Shown in pieces: positions 44,170 to 52,881 of a stretch of 64,000 nt of DNA. A model generated the notes under the pieces. That model made no database searches. It saw only the letters and a list, made by a program, of their open reading frames with translations, and was not told the origin of the DNA. This DNA is from Alphaproteobacteria bacterium HT1-32 (lineage in GTDB: Bacteria; Pseudomonadota; Alphaproteobacteria; Rhodospirillales; HT1-32), in assembly GCA_009649675.1 (NCBI GenBank), contig WJPL01000001.1, forward strand, positions 165,781 to 229,780, given 5' to 3'. Position 1 is the first letter of the stretch, and each line of letters opens with the position of its first letter. The position numbers were made by a program, and so were the translations under genes.

Positions 44170-44567
44170 CTGTTCACCTCTTCCTCTGCTGCCGCGTCTG
44201 CGACCGGTTCGCCACTTGCTCTGTCTCGGAGTGAAAGCCGGACACAAACCTTTCCCATGCCACCATGGTCGAGGCCCGTGTCATAACAATCGAATGTCTG
44301 CCAACCACTACTGACGGGATGCGCGCCCAATGTCGCCCGGTCAGCCGCCATCAGCAATGCCGGCTGCAGGCGGGCCAGCATACCCAGACAGAGATTCGCC
44401 GTCGACTTGTCCGGATCAAGAATGCCATCCAGCGAGAAGACGTAAGTCTGGTCCTTCTCGACGAAGTTGGCGCAATGAATTGCCGAGGTCACTGTTGCCA
44501 CCAGTTCATAGCGGTCTTTCCATTCCGGATGTCTGAACGCCCGGCGCTGATCGAGATTAGTGGCCAT
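44166..44567 (-). CDS. TIGR04076-like protein (second of two paralogues)
   Basis: A 133-residue protein that resembles the small TIGR04076 family, whose function is unknown. Key stretches are VATVTSAIHCANF, ANLCLGMLARLQP and WQTFDCYDTG, with cysteines at all three places. The upstream neighbour shares the layout (Cys, then C-x-x-MLA, then ECGDTGDDEG), so the two arose by duplication and have diverged. Both ends overlap neighbours by 4 bases. The name is a by-eye match. Confidence 0.6.
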   Translation of the reverse strand: MATNLDQRRAFRHPEWKDRYELVATVTSAIHCANFVEKDQTYVFSLDGILDPDKSTANLCLGMLARLQPALLMAADRATLGAHPVSSGWQTFDCYDTGLDHGGMGKVCVRLSLRDRASGEPVADAAAEEEVNR

Positions 44568-45088
44568 CAGATGCCTCCCTGTCCGGGGGCCGGATCTGTC
44601 ACAACCTCGTGCGTATCCGAGCGTCTCAGATAAACCAGCGTCCGGGCTTTCGACGCGCCTTCGTCATCTCCGGTATCACCGCATTCATAATGGTTCCAGA
44701 TACGTGTCAGCGGGTTGAGGCCTTCAGATGCCCGGTCAAAGGTCATGTAGAAAATTGGCAGGATGGGTGCCAGCATATGCATGCACATCGGGGCATCACT
44801 CTTCTCCGGCTTTATCCGGTGACGCATATCGAACACCGTCTTCTGGCCCGGAGAAACACCGCATCCGCATCGCTCATTACTGACGACCTCGACGACAACT
44901 TCATAATCGTCGAGCCATGTCACCCCGAGATTCCGCCGTCCGGACAGCAGGTTTTTCACTTCCGGTGACATCCGGTCGAAATCTTCCGATGACAGGTCCA
45001 GAGCCCTGGAAAGCGGCTCGCGGATATCATCAAGACCATCTTCCTTCAGATGGTCTTTCGGATAATGCGTCAGCTGTTTACCCGTCAT
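44567..45088 (-). CDS. TIGR04076-like protein with N-terminal extension (first paralogue)
   Basis: A 173-residue protein. Residues ~1-55 are an extra helical region (YPKDHLKEDGLDDIREPLSR). The rest parallels the following gene: VVEVVSNERCGCGVSPGQK, APMCMHMLAPILP and WNHYECGDTGDDEG. The conserved cysteines could hold a metal or cluster, which is inference. It overlaps the methyltransferase stop and the next start by 4 bases each. Confidence 0.6.
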   Translation of the reverse strand: MTGKQLTHYPKDHLKEDGLDDIREPLSRALDLSSEDFDRMSPEVKNLLSGRRNLGVTWLDDYEVVVEVVSNERCGCGVSPGQKTVFDMRHRIKPEKSDAPMCMHMLAPILPIFYMTFDRASEGLNPLTRIWNHYECGDTGDDEGASKARTLVYLRRSDTHEVVTDPAPGQGGI

Positions 45089-46149
45089 GCCGGTTTCTCC
45101 GCACTGATGACCGTCCAGGGAAATCGCCAGGCCCTGTTGTTATTAAGCGCCCCGACAGCTTCCTCGAACGGTTGAATACTGATATTCACAAATCCGGCGT
45201 CCGACAGTTCCTGCTCGATATCCAGTTCGGCAAGCGGCGCCATATAAGGCTCATTATTCCGGCGGCTGTGACTGTAATGCATGAACCGCAGAAACGGGTC
45301 CGGCAGCAGATAGAAATCCAGATGTGACATCCGCCCACCCGGCTCCAGCAGCCGGAAGCTTTCAGAAAACAGGTCTCTGATGGCCGGCGGCGGCATCTCA
45401 TGCAGCAACATGGTCGACGTCACCACATCGCAGCAACCGTCGTCCAGACCCGTCGCTTCCGCAGAGGCCTGCCGGAAACGGATATTTCTTGCCTGCGCTT
45501 TTGCCGCTTCCGTCGCAGCCAGTTTCAGACAGGGAGCAGAAAGATCGACACCCACAACATCCGCGTCACGGAAACCTTCATAAATCGGACGGGTCGATTT
45601 TCCGAACCCGCATCCGAGATCAACCACACGGCGCGCGTTCCCGATTTCATTCAGCAGGATGTCAGCAAACCGATAATGCAGATCCTTGTGCGACCCGCCC
45701 AGCATTGGCGTGGTGGAACGCGCACCACGTTCATAAACAAAGCCCGCAATCTCATCGCCATAAACGCCACCCGGATGCTGATGAATATCAACACTGGTGT
45801 AATAAGCCGGCAGCTCCAGATCATCATCAAGGGCCAGCAGACTGTCTGCCCCCGGCGCATCCAGCATCGCAGCCAATTTGTCCCGTTGCTGGTCATGCCA
45901 GGGCTGAAGCCCGTATCTGCCGGAATATTTAAAACGCTGCAGGTGACGTTCCAGCCAGGCAAAGTTCTGATACAGCACATTGTCGGCCATCAATTCGGCG
46001 ACATCTTCCGCATTTTTTGCGGGCTGGGGAGCTGTGCTTTGCCGCTGCCTGAACTCCTCACGCAGTTCAGGGTACAACTGCGTGGTCCAGTAGATCTTTG
46101 CACCCAGCAGGAAATCCTGCGCTGCAACGAAGCTTCTCCCATCAATCAT
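45085..46149 (-). CDS. Class I SAM-dependent methyltransferase
   Basis: A 354-residue protein. Motif I DLGCGFG is at residues 177-183 (VVDLGCGFGKSTRPIYEGF), with VVGVDLSAPCL as motif II and RLLEPGGRMSHLDFYLLPDP downstream. The first ~150 residues are a helical region not seen in minimal methyltransferases, probably for substrate recognition. ATG 46149 is chosen; a GTG at 46158 would leave no room for a Shine-Dalgarno. It heads an operon of four overlapping genes; no homologous pathway is recognised. Confidence 0.8.
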   Translation of the reverse strand: MIDGRSFVAAQDFLLGAKIYWTTQLYPELREEFRQRQSTAPQPAKNAEDVAELMADNVLYQNFAWLERHLQRFKYSGRYGLQPWHDQQRDKLAAMLDAPGADSLLALDDDLELPAYYTSVDIHQHPGGVYGDEIAGFVYERGARSTTPMLGGSHKDLHYRFADILLNEIGNARRVVDLGCGFGKSTRPIYEGFRDADVVGVDLSAPCLKLAATEAAKAQARNIRFRQASAEATGLDDGCCDVVTSTMLLHEMPPPAIRDLFSESFRLLEPGGRMSHLDFYLLPDPFLRFMHYSHSRRNNEPYMAPLAELDIEQELSDAGFVNISIQPFEEAVGALNNNRAWRFPWTVISAEKPA

Positions 46150-46234
46150 GGCCGGCACCCTTGATGAAGTCGTTTTTATATGTCCTATATTAATAACATT
46201 ATCTCATTCAAAATGGCTACGAAAAGGACATGCC

Positions 46235-46975
46235 ATGGCTGATTCATCAAGTTCTCTCGACTCTGTGGAAGAAGTTACCGCACGCCTGAAGTCCCTGAAG
46301 GACAAACGTGGATATCTTCTGCCGCACCATGGTTTGCTGGCTGTGGCCGAGCCAAGCCTGCTTGAAGCTTATGATCAGACCTACACTGCGCTGACACTGA
46401 CACCGCGGTCACTGTCTGAGCATGCCAAGGAATTTGTCTGGCTGGTGATCCTCACCTCGACCGAGGAAGCCATCGCAACCCATCATATCAAACGTTTCAG
46501 GGATGGTGGCGGAACCGACGAGGAACTGGAACTGGCAGTACGGCTCTGTGCTTACGCCATGGGTGTCGACCGTTTCGAATTTGTCGCTGAACACTGGAGC
46601 CCGCACCTTCCTGACTACGATGCCGAACGTTCCTACCGGGCCGGGGTTGATGCCATCGCAAAAGACTATGATATCCCGAAAGGTCTGATCGAAATGGCGC
46701 TTGCAGCAACGCACACCTGCCATCGTCAATGGTGGGCCCTGAAGCTTCATATCGCCGGCGCCTACCGGGAGAAAGTTCCGGAGCGTGATCTGGCTGAAGC
46801 CATCTCGCTCACCATGTTCCCCGGCGGCGTTCCCAACTTCGTCGATGCGGCAGACCACTGGAAAACAATGATTTCCGCCGGAGAAGTCTCGGCATCCCCC
46901 ACCTTCAAAGCCTGGGCCGACATGCCCGGCCAGGGTGGCTATGACGAGTCTGTTGGCAAGGGGCCTGCCAGTTAA
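46235..46975 (+). CDS. Carboxymuconolactone decarboxylase/AhpD-like protein without the Cys pair
   Basis: A 246-residue helical protein with two CMD-like halves. In the first half the AhpD-type motif CxxCxxxH reads TEEAIATH (Thr76, Ala79, His83), so both redox cysteines are lost while the His remains. The second half has one Cys (ATHTCHRQWWALKLH). A peroxidase role therefore looks unlikely; a decarboxylase, isomerase or hydrolase-like role on a small acid is possible. ATG 46235 has an aaagga Shine-Dalgarno. It is divergent from the methyltransferase operon across an AT-rich 85-bp gap. Confidence 0.75.
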   Translation: MADSSSSLDSVEEVTARLKSLKDKRGYLLPHHGLLAVAEPSLLEAYDQTYTALTLTPRSLSEHAKEFVWLVILTSTEEAIATHHIKRFRDGGGTDEELELAVRLCAYAMGVDRFEFVAEHWSPHLPDYDAERSYRAGVDAIAKDYDIPKGLIEMALAATHTCHRQWWALKLHIAGAYREKVPERDLAEAISLTMFPGGVPNFVDAADHWKTMISAGEVSASPTFKAWADMPGQGGYDESVGKGPAS

Positions 46976-47271
46976 CGCAGCGCGCCTTTGGATTGCTGCT
47001 GCCCCAGCAGATTACCGAGGAGATGTTCAACAAAGGCATCTCTGTCCGCCGCGGATTGAGCCCTCTGCGCTTCAGAGGGCTCAGCACCGAGAACAGCGCG
47101 ACTGACAAGCCCCTTATCATCGAGTTCTGCTTCCAGCGCGCCAAGTCTGTCACGCAGCACATAGACTTCCGTAGCCAGCGACATCACGACCCCCATCAGC
47201 CGGTCAATCGCCGGGTCATCAAAGAAAGTCTGTTCCGGTCGTGGTCCGTTACTTCCAGTTCGTTCTGACAT
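46972..47271 (-). CDS. Small coiled-coil protein of unknown function
   Basis: A 99-residue protein with a very strong Shine-Dalgarno (ccggaggtga). The middle (LMGVVMSLATEVYVLRDRLGA) is likely helical and coiled-coil forming, and the tail is polar. No family recognised. It overlaps the CMD-like gene tail to tail by 4 bases. An inverted repeat CCGGTTG (47281-47287) / CAACCGG (47300-47306) sits just upstream. Confidence 0.6.
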   Translation of the reverse strand: MSERTGSNGPRPEQTFFDDPAIDRLMGVVMSLATEVYVLRDRLGALEAELDDKGLVSRAVLGAEPSEAQRAQSAADRDAFVEHLLGNLLGQQQSKGALR

Positions 47272-47344
47272 GTCTCACCTCCGGTTGAACAAAGTGATCC
47301 AACCGGAAGTCGGGAACAAGGGCAAGAGTGCTTTCCCGCGCTTG

Positions 47345-49027
47345 TCAGAACAGGCCCTGAATCAAACCTTCCTTATCAAGGTGAATTTTCTCGGCTGACG
47401 GCACTCTGGGCAGACCCGGCATTGTCATGATTTCACCGCAAACCACGACAACAAACTCAGCACCTGCCGACAGTCTGATCTCCCGGATCGGCACCGTGTG
47501 CCCTTTTGGCGCGCCCTTCAGGGCCGGATCCGTGGAGAAACTGTATTGCGTCTTTGCCATACAGACCGGGAACCAGCCGAAACCAGCCTCTTCAAACTGT
47601 TTGAACTGGTCGCGCACCTTCTTGTCGGCGGTGATATCCTCAGCTCCATAGATTGTCTGCGCAACCGTCCGGACCTTCTCCCACAACGGCAAGTCGTCGC
47701 CATAGAGCGGCTTAAACTGCGCGGCTCCGCTGTCAGCGATTTCTGCAACCCGTGTCGCCAGCGCCTCCGTGCCGGCACCACCTTCTGCCCAGTGTGTGCA
47801 TTCATAGGCCTCAACCCCAATATCACCACAGTAGGTTCTGACAGCCTGAACTTCTGCCGCACTGTCGCCGCTGAAACGGTTTATCGCGACAACGGCTGGA
47901 ACACCAAACTGCCCGACATTTCTGATATGCTGGCCCAGATTCTCCAGACCATCTTTCACGGCCTGCACATTCTCGGAACCAAGATCACTTTTTGCCACGC
48001 CGCCATGCATCTTGAGAGCGCGGATCGTTGCAACAATCACCACCGCAGCCGGTTTCAGTCCGGCTTTACGACATTTGATATCAAAGAACTTCTCTGCCCC
48101 CAGGTCAGCCCCGAATCCCGCTTCAGTGACGACATAGTCCGCCAGTTTGAGCATCGTTTTGGTCGCAATGACGGTGTTGCATCCATGTGCAATATTGGCA
48201 AATGGTCCGCCATGAATGAATGCCGGGTTGTTTTCCAGTGTCTGTACAAGATTTGGCGTAAGTGCGTCTTTCAGCAAAACCGCCATAGCCCCGTCGGCCT
48301 TGATATCACTGGCCCGTACCGGCTCCCGGTCCCGTGTGTAACCGACAATGATATTGCCAAGGCGACGTTGCAGATCAGCAAGATCTGTCGCAAGGCAGAA
48401 AATTGCCATGATCTCGGAGGCGACCGTGATGTCGAAGCCATCTTCCCGCGGGAAGCCGTTTGCCACGCCACCCAGACTGTTCACAATAGAACGCAGCGCC
48501 CGGTCATTCATATCCATGACCCGGCGCCAGGTCACCCGGCGCTGGTCGATACCCAGTTCGTTGCCCCAGTAAATATGATTGTCGATCATCGCCGACAGAA
48601 GATTATGAGCAGAACCGATCGCATGGAAATCACCGGTAAAATGGAGATTGATATCCTCCATCGGGACAACCTGAGCATATCCACCTCCGGCCGCCCCTCC
48701 CTTCACACCGAAACAGGGACCAAGGCTTGGTTCACGCAGACAGATCGCCGCTTTCCTGCCGATCCGGTTGAGCCCGTCGCCCAGACCAACCGTTGTCGTG
48801 GTTTTTCCTTCACCCGCAGGAGTTGGCGTCATCGCCGTGACAAGAATCAGCTTACCGTCTGGCCGGTCTGCCAGGCCTTCAACAAACTCGGTTGAAATCT
48901 TTGCCTTGGTTGGACCATAGCGATACAGGGCCTCTGACGGGATGCCCAGCTTCGCACCAATTTTCTCGATAGACTGCATGTCAGCAGCGCGTGCGATTTC
49001 GATATCGCTTTTGACGTCATTTCCCAT
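47345..49027 (-). CDS. fhs: Formate-tetrahydrofolate ligase
   Basis: A 560-residue enzyme making 10-formyl-tetrahydrofolate from formate, ATP and THF. The ATP-binding loop [20 protein letters not shown] (about residues 67-86) and the downstream [21 protein letters not shown] block are diagnostic. ATG 49027 has a ggagg Shine-Dalgarno. The gene could link C1 units released in the neighbouring catabolic region to folate, but nothing beyond proximity supports that. Confidence 0.97.
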   Translation of the reverse strand: MGNDVKSDIEIARAADMQSIEKIGAKLGIPSEALYRYGPTKAKISTEFVEGLADRPDGKLILVTAMTPTPAGEGKTTTTVGLGDGLNRIGRKAAICLREPSLGPCFGVKGGAAGGGYAQVVPMEDINLHFTGDFHAIGSAHNLLSAMIDNHIYWGNELGIDQRRVTWRRVMDMNDRALRSIVNSLGGVANGFPREDGFDITVASEIMAIFCLATDLADLQRRLGNIIVGYTRDREPVRASDIKADGAMAVLLKDALTPNLVQTLENNPAFIHGGPFANIAHGCNTVIATKTMLKLADYVVTEAGFGADLGAEKFFDIKCRKAGLKPAAVVIVATIRALKMHGGVAKSDLGSENVQAVKDGLENLGQHIRNVGQFGVPAVVAINRFSGDSAAEVQAVRTYCGDIGVEAYECTHWAEGGAGTEALATRVAEIADSGAAQFKPLYGDDLPLWEKVRTVAQTIYGAEDITADKKVRDQFKQFEEAGFGWFPVCMAKTQYSFSTDPALKGAPKGHTVPIREIRLSAGAEFVVVVCGEIMTMPGLPRVPSAEKIHLDKEGLIQGLF

Positions 49028-49150
49028 GAAACCCTCCCGGTTAATCGCGAATACGCTCCTTGGCGTACTCGTCAGCAGTAACCGTGGTGTATCATGATAG
49101 TTTCAATCGCTGCGACAGAAGTTTGTCCCGATGCGCCAGCGAGGGCGCAT

Positions 49151-50089
49151 TCACCCGGCTTTGGCAACTTTTGACAATGCCGTATTGGTCATGACGGCAT
49201 CGCTGGCCGCAGACTGTTTCCCACCGGACTTAGCAAAGATGACTCTCTGCGGGATGATGATACGGGCCGTAGTCCCCGAACCCTTGTTGCTGGAGAGAGC
49301 AAATTTCCAGCCCATCATTTCAATCAAACGCATGGTGATCGGAAGACCAAGCCCGGCCCCGGCCTGACGATCAATCATCGAATCAATACGGCCCCAGGGC
49401 TTCATCGCTTCCTCGGTTTCCTTCTCAGTCATTCCGACGCCATTATCGCTAACAACAAGGATCAGATTTTCACCATCATCAGAAATCTCGGTCGAAATGG
49501 TGACCCGCCCTCCGGACTTGGTGAACTTAATCGCGTTAGACATCAGGTTCATCAGGACCTGCTGAAGCTTCAGCTTGTCGGCCTGAATTAACGGGAAGTT
49601 CGGGGAATAATGCGCCAGCAAGGAAATATTCTTTTTCCGCGCCTCTTCGGCCAACATCCGGATCATCTCGTCAATCACCCGGGAGGCATCGACCTTCTCC
49701 AGCGCAACAGGCGGCAGGTTCGTTGCCGCGGATGATGTGTCAATCACCCCGGTCGCAACACCAAGCAAAAGCTGTGCAGCATCATATATAGCATTGCAGT
49801 AGTCGCTATGGCGTTTATCTGACGAGTTAAGGTCCGGCGTATCTCTCAGCAATTCCGAATAGCCGACAATCACATTGAGTGGATTGCGGAATTCATGGGC
49901 AAAATTCGCCATCTGCAGGGTTACAGCCTCGGAATCCGCCTGAAACCTCCGCATCATGACGGCGATATCATCTTCCAGCCTGGCAACGTCGCTCACCATG
50001 CGCCCGATCCGATTACGGAGCCGCTCATTCTCAGCCATCAGCTCATCTATTGAAACTGTGGAGTTTGCTTTTGTTGCCGGCTCTGACAA
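49151..50089 (-). CDS. Soluble sensor histidine kinase
   Basis: A 312-residue kinase with no membrane segment. A short coiled coil (ENERLRNRIGRMVSDVARLEDD) leads to the H-box FAHEFRNPLN with phospho-acceptor His65. The ATP-binding domain has the N-box (NLMSNAIKF), G1 (DNGVGM) and G2 (GAGLGLP). No response regulator is adjacent, so it is an orphan. The start is uncertain: TTG 50089 gives the full coil and ATG 50038 begins inside it. It is the last host-like gene before the prophage. Confidence 0.88.
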   Translation of the reverse strand: MSEPATKANSTVSIDELMAENERLRNRIGRMVSDVARLEDDIAVMMRRFQADSEAVTLQMANFAHEFRNPLNVIVGYSELLRDTPDLNSSDKRHSDYCNAIYDAAQLLLGVATGVIDTSSAATNLPPVALEKVDASRVIDEMIRMLAEEARKKNISLLAHYSPNFPLIQADKLKLQQVLMNLMSNAIKFTKSGGRVTISTEISDDGENLILVVSDNGVGMTEKETEEAMKPWGRIDSMIDRQAGAGLGLPITMRLIEMMGWKFALSSNKGSGTTARIIIPQRVIFAKSGGKQSAASDAVMTNTALSKVAKAG

Positions 50090-50288
50090 GATTCAAGTCC
50101 CGTATACATTTAATAAAGACAGGGCTCGATCCAGAGTCCCATTCAACACGACACCACTATTATACTACCGTTAATGAGAAAGCTTCGATATCGGAAAATA
50201 CGTAGTAAATTCCGGGAACGGCAAAGCCGCCGGAAGACAGAGAACACAAGAATATCCATACCCGGAGGCGCTCCGGGCCCGCCTGATA

Positions 50289-51734
50289 TCACCGCCCTGA
50301 TGAAATATCAGCCATTTCATCGACAACAGGTAAGAAACTCAGCGTTCGCGATATCCAGCCCGGGTTTGCATCAGAATGGGATAACTGTTCCAGCCATCGC
50401 AACCGGCTGGCAACCAGCGACCTGAGACACTGGTCATATTTTCTTCGGTCCAGCATGTCGGAAAACGCTGATATGGTTTTCGGACCAACAATACCATCAA
50501 CCTCCAATGGTATCTTCAAACTATCGGAAAGCTCTTTCTGAAGCATGACCGCAGAATTGCGGACACCGCTCATAACAGCGATGTCGAACAAGAACTCGGG
50601 AAGAGACAACGCCGCCCCGGACGCCTGACAGAGCGAGGCAATCTCCGGCAATTGCAGCGGATCAAAGAATATCTCACGGTAAATTTCAGCGACCTGTCTT
50701 TCCGTCAGTTTTCTGACATCAGATGGCAACTCCGGCCAGTGATCGTCAAGCTTCAGAGACGAAAGTAAACGTGATGATATTCCCTGACTGGTCGCACCCC
50801 CCGGGTCATCACTCTCCTTGCGATGAACAAATCCACCCTCGCGCTTCAGTAGATTTACCAGAAAGCTGTCAAAGACCTGATCTGCGGACAGAACAGTCGG
50901 AATGTCAGCTTTTGCAGCAAACGGGGGCGTATCATTCAGGAAAGCGCGATACAGAGGCCAATTCCCGGGGTAGCGAAATGTCTCCCAGTGGTCACCGACC
51001 TCATAGGGGTTATCTCCCCGGGTTATTGTCTCCAGTTGCTCAGCCCAGTCGGCATAGACCGGGGCATCCAGGTCCACATCAATCCAGTTCCCGGGAGCCT
51101 GTTCTGACAAACCGTCATTACCGATACAACGGCCTGAGTCCGGGGCAAAAACATCACCCAGCCGCTCCAGAACTGTATCGTCAGGACAATAGATATTCAG
51201 AAACCGGGTCTCTGTGGACCTGACGGCCACGCGTTCGGCGTTACGAACATAATCCGCTCCGTTCCAGAACATCACTTTTGAAACCCGGTTTGCGGGCAGT
51301 TTCTCCAGAGCACAATTCGCAACCCGGCTGCCAAGCGAATGCGCGACGATAACTATCTCACCATCATAGAGGGAGAGGATCTGCGCCAGCGCCTCACCCG
51401 CCTGCCTGGCCAGACCCCAGGCCCAGCCGTAAGTTGTCCAGTGCCCGGATCGCCAGGCAGACCGGATAGCGGAGAAGGACCGGGGTGCCGAGTACCAGCC
51501 AAATTCGATATACCCCCTCTTCCCGAGGGCCCGTTTCCAGATCGGGTACTGATTCTGGAACGGATTATCCAGTCCAGTTGTCATCGGATCAAATGAGTAG
51601 CCATGGATCAGAACAGTAATGGCTGTCGGCCAACGCGATATCTCCAGCCTTTTCATTTCATCAATCGAATGAGGCTGAAAGCCGCTTCCAGGCTGTGATT
51701 TCCAGAATTGGTTTTTAGAAAAAATGACTTCCAT
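50289..51734 (-). CDS. Alpha/beta-hydrolase-GH108 muramidase fusion (putative endolysin)
   Basis: A 481-residue two-domain protein. Residues ~35-260 form an alpha/beta hydrolase: oxyanion HG at 44-45 (VLIHGYSFDP), nucleophile Ser133 in AHSLGSR, likely Asp185/186 and His249. Residues ~285-400 match the GH108 (ZliS-type) muramidase: catalytic Glu299 in KREGGFV and DDPGGATSQGIS. A C-terminal peptidoglycan-binding motif (EVDGIVGPKTISAF) follows. The muramidase would cut the glycan; the hydrolase may attack a lipid or ester. There is no signal peptide, so export may need a holin. ATG 51734 has a ggaga Shine-Dalgarno. Confidence 0.8.
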   Translation of the reverse strand: MEVIFSKNQFWKSQPGSGFQPHSIDEMKRLEISRWPTAITVLIHGYSFDPMTTGLDNPFQNQYPIWKRALGKRGYIEFGWYSAPRSFSAIRSAWRSGHWTTYGWAWGLARQAGEALAQILSLYDGEIVIVAHSLGSRVANCALEKLPANRVSKVMFWNGADYVRNAERVAVRSTETRFLNIYCPDDTVLERLGDVFAPDSGRCIGNDGLSEQAPGNWIDVDLDAPVYADWAEQLETITRGDNPYEVGDHWETFRYPGNWPLYRAFLNDTPPFAAKADIPTVLSADQVFDSFLVNLLKREGGFVHRKESDDPGGATSQGISSRLLSSLKLDDHWPELPSDVRKLTERQVAEIYREIFFDPLQLPEIASLCQASGAALSLPEFLFDIAVMSGVRNSAVMLQKELSDSLKIPLEVDGIVGPKTISAFSDMLDRRKYDQCLRSLVASRLRWLEQLSHSDANPGWISRTLSFLPVVDEMADISSGR

Positions 51735-51752
51735 ATTTGGTTCTCCAGACAC

Positions 51753-51777
51753 AAAAAAACCCGCTCACCGGCGGGTT
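51753..51777 (-). terminator. Intrinsic terminator just upstream of the lysin gene
   Basis: Read on the minus strand, AACCCGC CGGTGA GCGGGTT runs into seven Ts. The hairpin lies only 19 bases before the lysin ATG, so the lysin needs readthrough or its own nearby start of transcription. Confidence 0.85.
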
Positions 51778-51848
51778 GGACAGGACTGTATTTTGACTTC
51801 AGAACAGGAGAGAGAGCATCGCCTCAGTGCCGGAACAGAATCCGGGGC

Positions 51849-52193
51849 TCATTTGCTGTGCTGACCACCAATCACATGATCGACCAGCAGGTTCATGTTT
51901 GATGAAATCTCAACAAGCGAGCCTTCAAGACGTGACAAACGCGCGTTGGTTTCATTTGATTGCGCCTGAACCTCATTAACCCGGTCCCATAACCTGAGTC
52001 GTTGTTCGATATGAAAGGCCCGGGATGCTGCCCGCTCGGCAAGAGCAGCGCTGATTTCACTTTCCAGAGAAGACACCCGTCCCTCCAGTCCGCTGGCCCA
52101 CCAGATCACCGACGCCGATTGCAACAGCAAGGCCGCAACAAGAGCTACCGGAATACGCCGGTCCATTTGCCAGTTCGCTATACTGTCGTTCAT
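51849..52193 (-). CDS. Membrane-anchored coiled-coil protein, possible lysis accessory
   Basis: A 114-residue protein from ATG 52193. One hydrophobic helix (VALVAALLLQSASVIWWASGL) near residues 15-35 is followed by a long coiled coil (SSLESEISAALAERAAS and NETNARLSRLEGSL). One membrane segment plus coil between tail genes and lysin recalls an i-spanin or holin-like accessory, which is inference. An upstream in-frame start at 52280 would overlap the previous gene by about 60 bases and is less likely. Confidence 0.55.
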   Translation of the reverse strand: MNDSIANWQMDRRIPVALVAALLLQSASVIWWASGLEGRVSSLESEISAALAERAASRAFHIEQRLRLWDRVNEVQAQSNETNARLSRLEGSLVEISSNMNLLVDHVIGGQHSK

Positions 52194-52218
52194 TGGCCGG
52201 CCGCCATCAGAGAGTCCA

Positions 52219-52872
52219 TCATGTCCCTGTTCCTGATTGAGATGATGCTGCGTCCTCATCTGCGCTGCCGGAGAGATCAATGCTGATTTCCTTCAGCATT
52301 TCGAGACTGACAGCCGCATCAATCCGGGCGGCAACAGCCGCTTCCCGATCGAACGCTTCCTGAATGTGACTTCCTACCTCTGATGCCATACGCAGCGCAT
52401 CCGTCCTGCTGAGACTGATATATCCGTCCGGATGTTTCCAGATGACAGACGCCGCCTCGTCCATCTGGCTGACCCGCAAATAGAACCCCCAGACCCGGAC
52501 CTGACTGTCTCTGTCTGTCGGGACTGAAACCTCCGGGCCGGAGGACGGGGAGAACGTGATTCCCCCGGTTTCCAGATGATACCGTTCCGCCGCCAGCAGT
52601 TCCTTCAGTCGCTGGCGGGCCTGATCGAGAGACAGGTTTTCGATGACATAAGAAAGCTGCTCGGCATCATTATCCCGGAGCACCGGTCCGCTTTGACCGG
52701 TGATATGTTCCCATGGATACAATGCCGGTTCTGGCTGAACCAGGACCTGGCGGTACGTGAACCCGCCCTGTTCCACAGGCAACGAGGTGAACCGACCGGC
52801 AATACCCGGCACGTCACCATTCCTGAACAAGCCAACGAGTTCACCGTCGGCGTTTCGCTTGCTGATCATCAT
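52219..52872 (-). CDS. DUF4376-like phage tail-associated protein
   Basis: A 217-residue protein. Its central part resembles DUF4376: ARQRLKELLAAERYHLETGG, PTDRDSQVRV and VIWKHPDGYISLSRTDALRM, ending in a helical stretch with FDREAAVAARIDAAV. Such domains occur in phage tail-fibre assembly or adjacent proteins. The N-terminal ~80 residues look like a separate small domain. Paired ATGs at 52872/52869; 9 bases separate it from the LamG gene. Confidence 0.65.
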   Translation of the reverse strand: MMISKRNADGELVGLFRNGDVPGIAGRFTSLPVEQGGFTYRQVLVQPEPALYPWEHITGQSGPVLRDNDAEQLSYVIENLSLDQARQRLKELLAAERYHLETGGITFSPSSGPEVSVPTDRDSQVRVWGFYLRVSQMDEAASVIWKHPDGYISLSRTDALRMASEVGSHIQEAFDREAAVAARIDAAVSLEMLKEISIDLSGSADEDAASSQSGTGT

Positions 52873-52881
52873 GTTGTATTC

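Noticed and set aside
47498-48895. 465-codon plus-strand frame opposite fhs
   Set aside because: A codon-bias shadow of the highly conserved formate-tetrahydrofolate ligase.
50090-50288. Attachment site or tRNA at the prophage left edge
   Set aside because: No tRNA-like cloverleaf or T-loop sequence was seen, and the right end is outside the window, so no repeat pair can be tested.
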